The position numbers and the translations under genes were made by a program. Below, one piece after another: positions 12,975 through 24,362 of a stretch of 64,000 nucleotides of DNA. Position 1 is the stretch's first letter, and each line of letters starts with the position of its first letter. Under the pieces are notes generated by a model. It saw only the letters and a list, made by a program, of their open reading frames with translations, was not told where the DNA came from and did not search any database. Origin of the DNA: Rutidosis leptorrhynchoides (Eukaryota > Streptophyta > Magnoliopsida > Asterales > Asteraceae); NCBI RefSeq assembly GCF_046630445.1, contig NC_092340.1, forward strand, positions 16,408,001 to 16,472,000, in the 5' to 3' direction.

Positions 12975-13155
12975 CCTAGAAAACATGATTTGAAGTTTGG
13001 ATTTGAAGAAGAAATCGCGAAATTGAGGTAGAAATTAGGGTTTTTGGAGAGTGTTTCGTGTTTGGTAGAGAGAAATGGATAAAAATGTGTTTTTGTGGTT
13101 AAGAAATGGGTTGGATAGGTATTTAAAACGTATTTTTTTCTGAGTCAGTCACTCT

Positions 13156-13320
13156 AGACGGCGTCCAGAAATGAGGACGGCGTCCAAGGTTTCATTTTGG
13201 GACGGCGTCTAGCAAAAGAGGATGGCGTCCAGATCTTCAAATGGGGACGGCATCCAGGAAAATGGGACGGCGTCCAGGTCTTTAAAAGGGGACGGCGTCC
13301 AGGAAAATGGGACGGCGTCC
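13156..13320. repeat. Array of GGACGGCGTCC, internal region of unit 1 (eight motifs)
   Basis: Motif starts are 13156, 13175, 13200, 13220, 13245, 13265, 13290 and 13310, so spacing is 19, 25, 20, 25, 20, 25, 20. This is the same 45-bp double-motif layout as in the LTR but in different surrounding sequence. The motifs at 13220 (GGATGG) and 13245 (CATCC) have lost a CpG that unit 2 still has at 40107-40142. Confidence 0.9.
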
Positions 13321-13488
13321 CATTGCACTAAAACTCACTGACCTGTTTTTCTGAGTCGCGCGTGTTTAAAGGCCAAACGTAAATCATTTTGTACCAAACT
13401 AAAATTTATCGTGCACACATTTCAAACCTATTTACAATTGTGAACCATTTTTTAACGAGTCGTTCACCAAACTCGTCCCCATTTTGAT

Positions 13489-16400
13489 TTATGCTTTGTT
13501 CTTGAAGTTGAGGCTAACCTCATCCTCAATTTCTAGGGGACCATCAACATAGTGTTTGACCCGGTGGCCATTGACTTTAAAAGTATCACCCTTCCAGTTC
13601 ACCATTTTAATTGTACCATAAGGGTACACCTTTCTAACCACAAATGGTCCCGTCCATCGGGACTTAAGCTTTCCTGGTGATAACTTGAAACGGGAATTGT
13701 AAACAAGGACACGATCTCCTTCCATGAATTCTTTTGGATGTTTCAATCTTTTGTCGTGCCATTGTTTGGTTTTTTCTTTGTAAATTAGAGAGTTGTCATA
13801 GGCTTCGAGCCTTAACTCGTCTAATTCGTTTAGTTGGGTCAAACATAACCGACCCGCTTCTTGGTAATCCAAATTGCATGCCCTTAGCGCCCAATGCGCT
13901 TTGTGTTCAATCTCCAACGGGAGATGGCATGCTTTTCCGTATACCATACGGAAAGGAGTTGTTCCAATTGGTGTTTTGTAGGCCGTGCGAAAGGCCCACA
14001 ATGCATCGTTTAACTTGATTGACCACTCTTTTGGATTTGCACCAACGGTCTTTTCAAGTATGCGTTTTAATGACCGGTTGGTGTTTTCTACTTGCCCACT
14101 TGTCTGGGGATGATAGGATGTTGAAATTTTATGGATTACTCCATATCTCTTCAACACCTTTTCCAATTGCTTATTGCAAAAGTGGGTGCCCCGGTCACTT
14201 ATAAGAGCTTTTGGCGTGCCAAACCTAGAGAAAAGTTCCATCAAAAAGTTTACCACAACTCGGCCATCATTTGTTGGTAGAGGTTTTGCCTCCGCCCATT
14301 TGGAAACATAATCTATGGCAACAAGTATGTATAGGTAAGAATGAGATTTTGGAAAGGGCTCCATAAAGTCAATTCCCCAAACATCGAACACCTCGCATAC
14401 TTGGATGCTTTGTTGAGGCATTTCATCCCGTTTAGTGATTTGACCGGCCCGTTGGCATGCGTCACAAGCCTTACAAATAGTGTAGGCATCTTTGAATATT
14501 GTAGGCCAATAGAAACCGGCCTCGTAAACTTTCTTCCCCGTGATTTGGGGACCAAAGTGCCCACCTGTTGGACCAAGGTGACAGTCAAGCAGAATTTCGG
14601 TGCATTCTTTCCCCGAAACACACCGACGAATAATTCCATCCGCACATCACCTAAATAGATAAGGGTCTTCCCAAAAATAGTATTTTAGGTCACTAAAGAA
14701 TTTCTTTCTTTTCTGATGTGACCAACCGGTTTCTAGGAATCCACCCGCAAGATAGTTGGCTATGTCTACCAACCATGGATCATCAATTTTCTCAATCTTC
14801 ATGAGATTTTCGTCTGGAAAGTTATCTTGGATAACAGTCTCATGGAGAACCCCAAGATTCGGGTTCTCAAGTCGAGAAAGGTGATCGGCAGCTAGGTTTT
14901 TGGCCCCCTTTTTGTCTTTAATATCGATGTCGAATTCTTGCAAAAGCAAGACCCAACGTATTAACCGGGGTTTAGCATCTTGCTTAGCAAGCAAGTACTT
15001 CAATACCGAGTGGTCTGTATAGACAACCGTCTTTGCTAGTACCAAATAGGATCGGAATTTATCAAACGAAAAGACGATTGCCAGGAGTTCCTTCTCGGTG
15101 GTAGTGTAATTAAGTTGAGCTCCTTGCAATGTCTTGCTAGCATAATAAATGGGCTTGAAATGTTTTTCAATTCTTTGCCCCAAGACGGCACCAATAGCAA
15201 AGTCACTAGCGTCACACATAAGTTCGAATGGTATTGACCAATTCGGTGATATGAGAATGGGTGATTGTGTGAGCTTTGCTTTAAGTAGGTTAAAGGCGGT
15301 AAGACACTCGTCCGTAAAGACAAATGGAGCGTCTTTCTCAAGAAGTTTGTTCATGGGGGTTGCAATTTTGGAAAAATCTTTAATGAACCGCCGGTAAAAA
15401 CCGGCGTGTCCCAGAAAACTTCTTACGCCTTTTACATTTGACGATGGTGGTAATTTGGCTATGACTTCCACTTTAGCTCTATCCACCTCCAGACCTGCAC
15501 AAGAAATTTTATGACCCAATACAATGCCCTCTTTTACCATAAAATGGCATTTTTCCCAGTTTAGCACAAGATTTGATTCTTCACACCTAATCAACATACG
15601 CTCAAGATTATGAAGACATGAGTCAAAAGAATCACCGAAGACTGAAAATTCATCCATGAATACTTCCATAATGTCTTCAATCATATCATGAAAAATAGCT
15701 ACCATACACCTTTGAAAGGTAGCAGGAGCATTGCATAAGCCAAAGGACATACGTCGATAGGAGAAAGTACCATAAGGGCATGTAAAGGTCGTTTTCTCTT
15801 GGTCCTCTGGTGCTATAGGGATTTGGAAATATCTCGAGAAACCGTCAAGAAAACAATAAAAGTTCTTTCCTGCCAACCTTTCCAACATTTGATCAATGTA
15901 AGGAAGAGGAAAATGGTCTTTTCGGGTAGCATCATTTAATTTTCTGTAATCAATACATACCCTCCAACCCGTGATAGTCCTGGTAGAAATTAATTGGTCG
16001 TCTTCATTTGTGACAACGGTCATGCCACCCTTTTTGGGCACGCATTGGACCGGACTCACCCAAGGGCTATCCGAAATTGGATAAATGAGACCTGCATCTA
16101 GGAGTTTGACAATCTCCTTTTTAACAACTTCTTGCATATTAGGGTTGAGTCGCCTTTGTCTTTGTCCACATGGCTTATAGTTATCTTCCATTAATATCTT
16201 ATGCGTACAATAAGAGGGACTTATACCCTTGATGTCATGAATTTTCCATGCCAGAGCCGTTTTATGGGCTTTTAACATGGAAACAAGGTTAGACTTCTCA
16301 CTTACAGAGAGTTCGGATGAAATGATAACCGGGAGAGTAGAACCTTCTTGTAGGTAAGCATATTCCAAGTGTTTTGGAAGTGGCTTGAGTTCTAAAACGG

Positions 16401-16865
16401 GAGGTTCTTCAATCGATGTTTTACATCGGTACTCATTTCCTAAATCCAACTTTCTGTATTCTTCATCATTTGGCTCATAACCGTTAGCCATCAAGGTGGT
16501 CAACATCTCCACTTCTTCCAACATATTCTCTTCATTACCTTCCGCAAAAATGCATTCTCGCGCTCCTTGCAATTCTGGAAATTCCGGCAACAACTTCGAA
16601 TATGTGTCTATGGTTTGCACATAATAACATTGATCATCAGTAGACTCGGGGTATTGTAGGGCATGGTCAACGGAAAAGGTAACCTTCATATCCTCAATAC
16701 TAAGGGTCAATTTCTGCCCATGAACATCTATCATAGCTCTAGCGGTATTGAGGAAAGGTCGACCTAATATAAGAGGCACACGTGTGTCCTCCTCCATGTC
16801 CAAAATTTCAAAGTCAGCTGGAAATACTAGGGTACCTACTTTTACCAACATATTCTCTAAAATTC
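13489..16865 (-). pseudogene. Athila pol: protease, RT, RNase H, integrase (5'-truncated, broken)
   Basis: One frame, read leftwards. Protease remnant with [17 protein letters not shown]. Reverse transcriptase with [33 protein letters not shown] and [13 protein letters not shown]. RNase H with [14 protein letters not shown] and [13 protein letters not shown]. Integrase with zinc-binding residues around [10 protein letters not shown] and CKACDACQ, then the catalytic core ([25 protein letters not shown]). A TGA at 14647-14649 interrupts the frame between RNase H and integrase. The usual RT active-site xxDD reads FMDE, so the second catalytic Asp is replaced by Glu. The sense-5' end at about 16865 is fused in frame to Tekay integrase, which gives a misleading long chimeric ORF reaching 17058. 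The linker from gag to protease is gone. Confidence 0.85.
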
Positions 16866-19800
16866 CACGATCGGATATAATGGAAATAGGCATTCCATGC
16901 CTTGAAACAATTTCCTTTATGTATAATCGTAATAGTTTCTCCATTCTATCCGTTTCCTTTATAGGCAAGAAATGTGCAGATTTGGTGAGACGATCAACTA
17001 TTACCCAAATGGTGTCATAACCCCAGGCAGTCTTAGGTAACTTTGTGATGAAATCCATGGTAATACCGTCCCATTTCCATTCTGGGATTTCTGGTTGTTG
17101 AAGTAACCCTGACGGCTTCTAGTGTTCTGCTTTGACTTTGGAACAAGTTAAACATTCCCCAACATATGTTGCAACGTCTGTCTTCAAATTAGGCCACCAA
17201 TAATGCGTCTTAAGATCTTGATACATCTTTCCAACTCCAGGATGTATCGAGTATCTTGTCTTATGTGCCTCATTCAATATCAACTTCCTTAATCCACCCA
17301 ACTTCGGTACCCAAATACGGTTTGCAAAATATCGAATTCCGTCTTCTCGCATAACGAGTTGCTTCTCATACATCTTCATTATTTCATTTCCTATGTTTTC
17401 TTTAGTAAGAGCTTCTCGTTGAGCCTCTTTGATTTGTGAGTGGAGATTCATGCGAATTTTTATGTTCATTGCTCGTACTCGAATTGGTTCTCGTTCCTTT
17501 CTACTTAAAGCGTCGGCCACTACATTCGCTTTCCCGGGATGATAGCGAATCTCACAATCGTAGTTGTTTATCAGCTCGACCCACCTACGTTGCCTCATGT
17601 TCAGCTGTTTCTGATCGAAAATATGTTGAAGGCTTTTATGATCAGTAAACACAGTGCATTTAACTCCATATAAATAGTGTCTCCATATCTTCAATGCAAA
17701 CACTACTGCCCCCAATTCTAGATCATGCGTCGTATAATTCCGCTCGTGAATCTTCAATTGTCGGGATGCGTATGCAATAACTTTCTTTCGTTGCATAAGG
17801 ACGCAACCAAAACCTTGTCGCGAAGCGTCACAATATATCTCAAAATCATCGTTCCCTTCAGGTAACGATAAAATAGGTGCCGTGGTCAACTTCTTCTTGA
17901 GTAATTGAAATGCACTCTCCTGCTCAAAGGTCCATTCGTACTTCTTCCCTTTTTGTGTTAACGCTGTCAATGGTTTAGCTATTCGGGAAAAATCTTGAAT
18001 AAACCTTCTATAATAACCGGCTAAACCCAAAAATTGGTGTATCTGCGTTGGTGTCTTAGGAGTCTCCCATTTTTCAATGGCCTCAATTTTAGCTGGGTCA
18101 ACCTGAATTCCTTTGCTACTAACAACATGGCCAAGAAATTGCACTTCTTTCAACCAAAACGCACACTTAGAAAATTTGGCGTATAATTGTTCTTTTCTTA
18201 ACAATTCTAATACCAATCTTAAATGTTGTTCATGCTCTTTCTCACTCTTGGAATAGATAAGAATATCGTCAATGAAAACGATAACAAACTTATCTAAATA
18301 CGGACTACAAACTCGATTCATGAGGTCCATGAATACAGCTGGCGCATTCGTTAATCCAAACGGCATGACCGAAAATTCATAATGACCGTAGCGTGTCCGA
18401 AAAGCAGTTTTCGGAATATCTTCTTCTTTGACGCGTAGTTGATGATAGCCCGACCTTAGGTCGATTTTCAAGTAAACACATGATCCTTGCAATTGATCAA
18501 ATAAGTCATCAATTCTCGGTAGTGGATACCGATTCTTGATAGTTAACTTATTTAATTCACGATAATCTATACACATTCGGAAATATCCGTCTTTCTTCTT
18601 GACGAATAAAATTGGAGCTCCCCACGGTGAAGTGCTCGGTCGAATGAAACCACGGTCCAGTAATTCTTGTAACTGGCTTTTTAACTCTTTCATCTCAGAT
18701 GGTGCAAGTCTATATGGAGCACGAGCCACTGGTGCAGCTCCCGGTACTAGATCTATTTGAAATTCTACAGATCTAAATGGAGGTAATCCTGGCAACTCTT
18801 CTGGAAAGACTTCAGGAAAATCTCTTGCCACAGGCACGTCATTGATGCTCTTCACTTTCTCCTTCGTTTCGACTTTATTAACATGTGCTAAGATAGCATA
18901 GCACCCTTTCTTCAAGCACTTTTGAGCTTTCAAATAACTAATGAGTTTTAGCTTTGAGTTACCCTTCTCTCCATAAATCATTACTGGTGTTTTATCCTTA
19001 CGAGGAATGCGAATTGCCTTCTTGGCGCACACAACTTCAGCTCCTATTTTGGACATCCAGTCCATGCCGACTATTACATCAAAACTTCCTAATTCTACGG
19101 GTATCAAATCAATCTTAAATGTTTCTCCGGCTAAATTTATTTTACAATCACGGCAAATTTTATCGGCTTTAATTAGTTTACCATTAGCTAACTCAATCAT
19201 GTACTTAGCATCTAGAGGTAATGATGAACAATTCAATTTAGCGTAAAAGTCTCTACTCACGTAACTTCTATCGGCACCAGTATCAAATATAATAGATGCG
19301 GATAAGTTATTAATGGTAAACGTACCTGTAACAAGCTCCGGGTCTTCACACGCCTCTCTAGCATTAATAACAAATGCTCTTCCACGTGCAGATCCATTAT
19401 TCTTCTCTGGATTCGGACACTGGCTCTTATAATGACCCTATTTCCCACACCCATAACAAGTAACAGTGGCCAAGGCAGTTCTATTTGCATTGGTGGCAGG
19501 AGTCTTGGTACCGTTTGTATTTGTAGCGGGAACCCTACAATCTTCAGCAAGATGACCTTTTCGCTTACAATTGTTGCACACCACATTACAATAACCAGAG
19601 TGATGTTTGTGGCATCTGTTACATAAAGGATTTCGTCCTTTGTAACCTGTGTTTGAACCGCTACCCGCACCTTGCGTGGTTTCTTGTTTCTTGTTGGATT
19701 GTTGATGATTACCTTCCCACTTTCTTTTGTTTCCCGATGTCTTGACATCGGTGTTCTTATCCAGAATAATCTGGTCCATCAACTCGTTCGCCATGGTGAT

Positions 19801-20412
19801 GGCTTCGTGAATAGTCTTGGGTTTCGATGCTGTAACATTTGCTTTGACATTTTTAGGCAAACCATCTTTGTACAGTTCTATCTTCCGTTCTTCGGTTGGT
19901 ACCAATCCGGGACATAGCAAAGCTAATTCCATGAATCGCTGATTGTAGTTGGTGAGTTCAGTACCAACAACTTTCAGGCTTTGTAATTCAGCTTCCAACT
20001 TCCTAACCTCGTTCCTTGGACAATATTCGTTGATTAGCATTGTTTTGAATTCTTCCCAGGGAGTATCATAAGCTACATCTCCTCCTACGGCCTTCACATA
20101 GTTTTTCCACCATGTGAGTGCACTATCTTGCAGGGTGCACGATGCATACTTGGTCATGTCCTTCTCAATACAACCACTGATTTTAAACACAGACTCAATC
20201 TTTTCGATCCACCGGGTTAAACCGACCGGTCCTTCTGTTCCACTGAATGATGAGGGCTTACAACCTTGAAAAGTTTTATAAGTGCACCCCACACGAGGAT
20301 TTGGATTAACTGCAGCACCTCTTGCAGCCTCGACCCATAACATTCTGTCGTTCACTCGCTGATTGATGAGTTCCTGGATTTCTTGTTCCGTTATTCGGTT
20401 CAATCGCGCCAT
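16866..20412 (-). pseudogene. T1 gag-pol, two in-frame stops, truncated
   Basis: Start ATG at 20410-20412 (MARLNR). Gag with the retrotransposon-gag core ([21 protein letters not shown]), CCHC knuckle [14 protein letters not shown] and a second knuckle broken by TAG at 19438-19440. Protease; RT with [10 protein letters not shown]; RNase H; integrase zinc domain up to [11 protein letters not shown], then TAG at 17119-17121; integrase core to about SIISDR, where the element ends. Frame is kept throughout. T2 has CAG at both stop positions, so both are single C-to-T changes on the coding strand. There is no chromodomain because of the truncation. Otherwise it is nearly identical to T2. Confidence 0.85.
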
Positions 20413-20794
20413 AATCTTCAATAAGAATGAAAAAAATAATTATTCACATGGAATATTATAGATGTAGTATGTATTTACAGTACATCGTAGCTTATTAATA
20501 ATATGAACCAGTTATTATTATAAAAGCCTTTTCTTCTTATTAGCGTTTTTTAATTATATCTAGGGTAGTACCTACCCGTTAAAGTTCATACTTAATAACT
20601 TAGTACGAAAATCATTTACTACCACCCAAATAATACTTAACCATGGAAAATTATTGCATTTCACACTTCACTATTTTACATATGCTTATCTTACATCAAA
20701 CATTAAGCAAACCACACTAGTAATATTATACACAACATTATATGATCCCATGGTTTAAAACAACAGCGCATCATTTAACCCAAAGCGTTTGTGT
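20413..20794. other. T1 leader between gag and small ORF, with hairpin
   Basis: Non-coding. Hairpin GGGTAG (20563-20568), loop TAC, CTACCC (20572-20577). The right arm is part of TACCTACCCGTTAAA (20569-20583), identical to the polypurine tract at 24317-24331. Confidence 0.6.
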
Positions 20795-21193
20795 TCAAAG
20801 AAATCGCTTAAAGGTTATCCTGGTTGTCTCCCTGCGTTTTGGATGAGGAACCGAAGAACTGGATGTCAGGATAGAACTAATAGGAATAGCGGGAATAGGT
20901 GTGGAAGTATCTGGTGGAGTTGGTGCCACAACATCCTCTCTAGACTCGGGATTTTGATTTTCCATTTCAGTAGCCTTTCGTTTCCTTCCTCGTTCGAACT
21001 TGTCTTTCGTAATTTCCTGTATTTCTTCCTCCTCAGGATCACTTTCCGTTTCCTCTTCAATTGATTCATCCGGAACTTGTGAGTCTTCCCCAAAGGTGTC
21101 GTTTTCATCATCGGATAGGTTAATGACTGGAACACCATCTGAAGATTCTGGTTCGGAGTCGCTGAATGTGATAACAAGTTCTAAGCCAGACAT
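20795..21193 (-). CDS. Small acidic ORF upstream of gag, T1
   Basis: 132 residues, ATG at 21191-21193, in the same direction as gag and between the primer site and gag. The N-terminal half is strongly acidic and Ser-rich with two hydrophobic-then-acidic motifs, LVITFSDSEPE (residues 6-16) and VPVINLSDDEND (21-32), which fit the SUMO-interacting motif pattern. A basic patch (RGRKRK) near residue 70 could be a nuclear signal. The C-terminal part is Pro/Ser/Thr-rich and ends basic. It is not a known gag, pol or chromodomain protein, and I do not recognise the family. T2 has an almost identical copy, also open. Real expression is not shown by the sequence. Confidence reflects ORF reality, not function. 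Confidence 0.6.
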   Translation of the reverse strand: MSGLELVITFSDSEPESSDGVPVINLSDDENDTFGEDSQVPDESIEEETESDPEEEEIQEITKDKFERGRKRKATEMENQNPESREDVVAPTPPDTSTPIPAIPISSILTSSSSVPHPKRRETTRITFKRFL

Positions 21194-21372
21194 CTATCAC
21201 ATAACAACTAGTAAATTAGTATCACATAATATTTACATATTAATTTTTAACCAACAATGATAAGCAATATTTTTTTCAAAATCAAACACGGTCAAAGTCC
21301 AGACTCACTAATGCATCCTAACAAACTCGATAAGACACACTAATGCAAATTTTCTGGTTCTCTAAGACCAAC

Positions 21373-21384
21373 GCTCTGATACCA
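21373..21384 (-). other. Primer-binding site of T1 (tRNA-Met type)
   Basis: GCTCTGATACCA on the plus strand, sense TGGTATCAGAGC, matching the 3' end of initiator tRNA-Met. Two bases separate it from the LTR at 21387. Confidence 0.85.
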
Positions 21385-21386
21385 CA

Positions 21387-22315
21387 TGAGACGACCCGAC
21401 CTTAACCATAAGGACGAATACAATAACATATGATTTCATCGCGAGGTATTGACCTCTATATGCGACATTTTTCAAAAACTGCATTTGTTTTTACAATACA
21501 AACCATAGCTTTTATTACAAATACAAGGTTTAAACAACTTAATAATGATTATCGTTTAGCGATAATCTTAGACTTACAAACTTTACATGTGATAATAACA
21601 ATACGACCTCCAACATATTTTACATTACAAATCCTTCGATATGCAGTTTTATTTTTGACACAAATATGCATACTCAAGATCTTGCTTAAATTCAACATGT
21701 TGCAGCGGAAGCTTTTAGTTATCACCTGAGAATAAACATGCTTAAAACGTCAACATAAAGTTGGTGAGATATAGGTTTAATGCCGGCAGCGTTATAAATA
21801 TAGACCACAAGATTTCATATATAAACGTTTTAATAAAAATATTCTAAGTTGTTGAGCACTTGATAACCATACTTAACATTTAATCAACGTCGCATATTCC
21901 CTTTATTATGAAATCTTACTACACCTTACCAAGTGTAGTCACCGAAACGAAGTACTGTGCAACCGTTGAATACTGGTCGTCCAGTCCGGTTGGGGTTGTC
22001 AGGCCCGATAGATCTATCAACAGGATTCGCGTTTACAATACCTCATGTAAATAATAGTTACCAAGTTACAGGGAAGTATGCCAGTGGTACAACTCAACGT
22101 AGAATATATATTTTTAATCACTTGTGTCCATAACGTAAATCATAAAATGCATGTATTCTCATCCCGAAATATTTAGAGTTTAAAAGTGGGACTATATACT
22201 CACTTTTGCCTTGAAGGTATTTATCACGACTTGGTCTCCGATAGATATCACAAACCTAACCATATATATAATATATCAACATATTTTCTTTTCAAGTAAT
22301 CGTTACATATATATA

Positions 22316-22382
<67 letters not shown>

Positions 22383-24315
22383 TTTTAATACTTTTAATAT
22401 TTTCTTAGTCCGTAGTTAGTAGTCCGATGTTAGTGGTCCACAATTAGTTGCTTAAATAAAATAAATAAAGACCCCATCATATTCGTATTGATCAGAATTA
22501 ATCTCGACCCATGGTACCATGTTGTCAAGTGACGTGTTGCGTACATAAAGTACCGTGTTGTCAAATGACGTGTTGCGTACAATCATGAGGTCTTATGATT
22601 AATCTTCTCGTGTTGTTTACGGGTGAAGCCTGAAATATATAAAATCAAATCATAAGTAAATATATATAAAATATCATATTAATTAGAAAATATATGATTA
22701 ATTTAATTTTTCTCCAAATATTTTCGTAGCTAAACTAGCTTCGGATACCCGATCTTGTTTTAGTCGTAGTTTCTTCATTACAACTCCGTTTTTGTTGGTT
22801 CAACTTGCCACTTCCTTGGATCGAGTCAAATTTTAAGAATATGAACTGATAATACCTTAGTTTGTATTCGAGATCACAGGTTATAGGTCAAACTTTGGTG
22901 AAACTTATGAAAGTGATCGTTTTCCATCATAAAAACAACATTTAATGATCATTTTTCTAAAAATACTTACACTTTGAGTTAAACCATGAAATTTTTATGT
23001 GGTAACATATTCATAAGAAATATCATTTTTCCAGAACATAAACTTCCAATTCAAAGTTCAAGATAGTTTTTAATTATCCAACCCAAAACAGCCCCCGGTT
23101 GCACTCCAACGACGTAGATTCAGTTTTAAGGTGTTCTTTGTAAAATCAAGTTGTATCTTGTTAAGTTAGCATATCATTATGATATATTACAGGTCTTGAA
23201 GTGTTTTAAAAGTCAAGTTAGAAGGATCTATTTAGTTTGCAAACAAGTTTGAAATCATTCAAACTATGTTCTTGTTGTTAAAATTTTACAACACAAAATA
23301 AGATAGCTATATAAATATGAATCGAATAAGGTTATGAACAAGGTTACTACCTCAAGTTACTTGGACAAAGTTGCTGTAAAAGATGAGTAAAATCCTAGAA
23401 CTAAAAGAGTGGTGGAGTTGGATTGAAAGGTTGGAAGTAAACTTGTTTAGTTGAAAGGATTTTTGAAGTGTTCTTGAATGGATTTTCTTATGATGATTAA
23501 GGGTTGTTTTTGAAGCTAGATCTTCATGGTTATTTACTAAGATTGTGAAGAACACTTAAGGTTCCTAAGAGTGTGTTTTTGGTTAGAGAATATGTGTAGT
23601 AAAAATGAAAATGGAATGGAGTATAAATGGTGGTGAAAAGATGTATTAATTTGTAATATTGTGCAAAAGTCTTGTAATATGCCAAATTGATTAATCATGC
23701 ATGCTAAGATCCAAAATTGGCTGACTCATGGCTGCTAATAAAGTGATTGTGATGTGTATATACCAATAGTAAATACGTATAGAAGCTGGGTATGATACGG
23801 GTACATATACCCTAGATATACGTATAAAAATCTTGAGAAAACGGAACGAGGATTCAAATATAGCTATCTTTTGTAAATATACTTATATTGTTTTATGTAT
23901 ATAAATCCTTTAAAAGTGATAAAATACATATCTATACGATACATGTATAAGCATTATAAGTTTTAAGTATTTAAGTCGAAGAACGTCACATATAGTTATC
24001 GTTTTGAAAACTTAAGTTAGTAGTCTCAAAATATACTTATAACTCATTGTTATTAGTACACAATGAGATGTTAAAACATTCTTAGATCATGTTAAATATA
24101 TAAAAATACATATATATATACACAAACATATAATTATCGTATGTTATATAGTTCGTGATATCATCGGTCAAATTGGACGGTCAAACGTTGTGTAAAACTC
24201 TTTTTAAAAACATAAATCTCAACAATTTAGATTGCTTATCATGTTGGTAAGGTTTAATTTATGTAAATATTAATCTTATAAGTGTAAAACGATCGGAAAA
24301 ATCCGGGTCGTTACA
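21387..24315 (-). repeat. Tekay LTR-a, shared by T1 and T2
   Basis: 2929 bp, TGAGACGACCCG...CGGGTCGTTACA. The primer site is on its left, so it is the 5' LTR of T1. A polypurine tract is on its right, so it is the 3' LTR of T2. It matches LTR-b with about a dozen substitutions by eye. Most of the length difference is an (AT)n tract at 22306-22381 (30663-30681 in LTR-b). It carries the palindrome GATAGATCTATC at 22007-22018. The ORFs within it are not conserved features and I do not annotate them. Confidence 0.9.
22306..22381. repeat. (AT)n microsatellite in LTR-a
   Basis: AT dinucleotides with one TT interruption, about 76 bp against about 19 bp in LTR-b. Confidence 0.9.
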
Positions 24316-24351
24316 TTACCTACCCGTTAAATAAATTTCGTCCCGAAATTT
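24316..24351 (-). other. T2 polypurine tract and adjoining hairpin
   Basis: TACCTACCCGTTAAA at 24317-24331, next to the inverted repeat AAATTTCG (24333-24340) and CGAAATTT (24344-24351) with loop TCC. Element A has the same layout at 3831-3866. Confidence 0.75.
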
Positions 24352-24362
24352 TAAAATTGTAC

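Larger units (their letters stand above)
10639..12986 (-). pseudogene. Athila env-like / ATHILA ORF-1 protein, unit 1 (spliced model, broken)
   Basis: The main body, 10639-11853, is 405 codons open in one frame and ends in a polar, Gln/Asn/Pro-rich tail. It resembles the Arabidopsis-type ATHILA ORF-1 family and sits between integrase and the 3' LTR, where Athila elements keep an env-like gene. In-frame TGA at 11854-11856 separates it from an N-terminal segment (11857-12156) with Gln, Ser and Glu runs, which carries a second stop at 12094-12096 (TGA, where unit 2 has CGA). The N-terminal segment begins at a good acceptor (TTTTGCAG, boundary 12156/12157). A candidate first exon of four codons with ATG (12975-12986) ends at a GTATGG donor in matching phase. 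The role of such proteins is unproven. I see no clear signal peptide. Confidence 0.6.
16866..24315 (-). mobile_element. Tekay/Del-like chromovirus unit T1 (3'-truncated)
   Basis: Sense order: LTR-a (21387-24315), primer site (21373-21384), small acidic ORF, gag-pol. The unit stops at 16866 inside integrase, where it joins Athila protease sequence. The rest of integrase, the chromodomain and a 3' LTR are absent. It shares LTR-a with unit T2. Confidence 0.85.

Noticed and set aside
21430-21729. 99-codon plus-strand ORF, identical at 29787-30086
   Set aside because: Lies in the LTR on the antisense strand. Identity follows from LTR identity, not protein selection.
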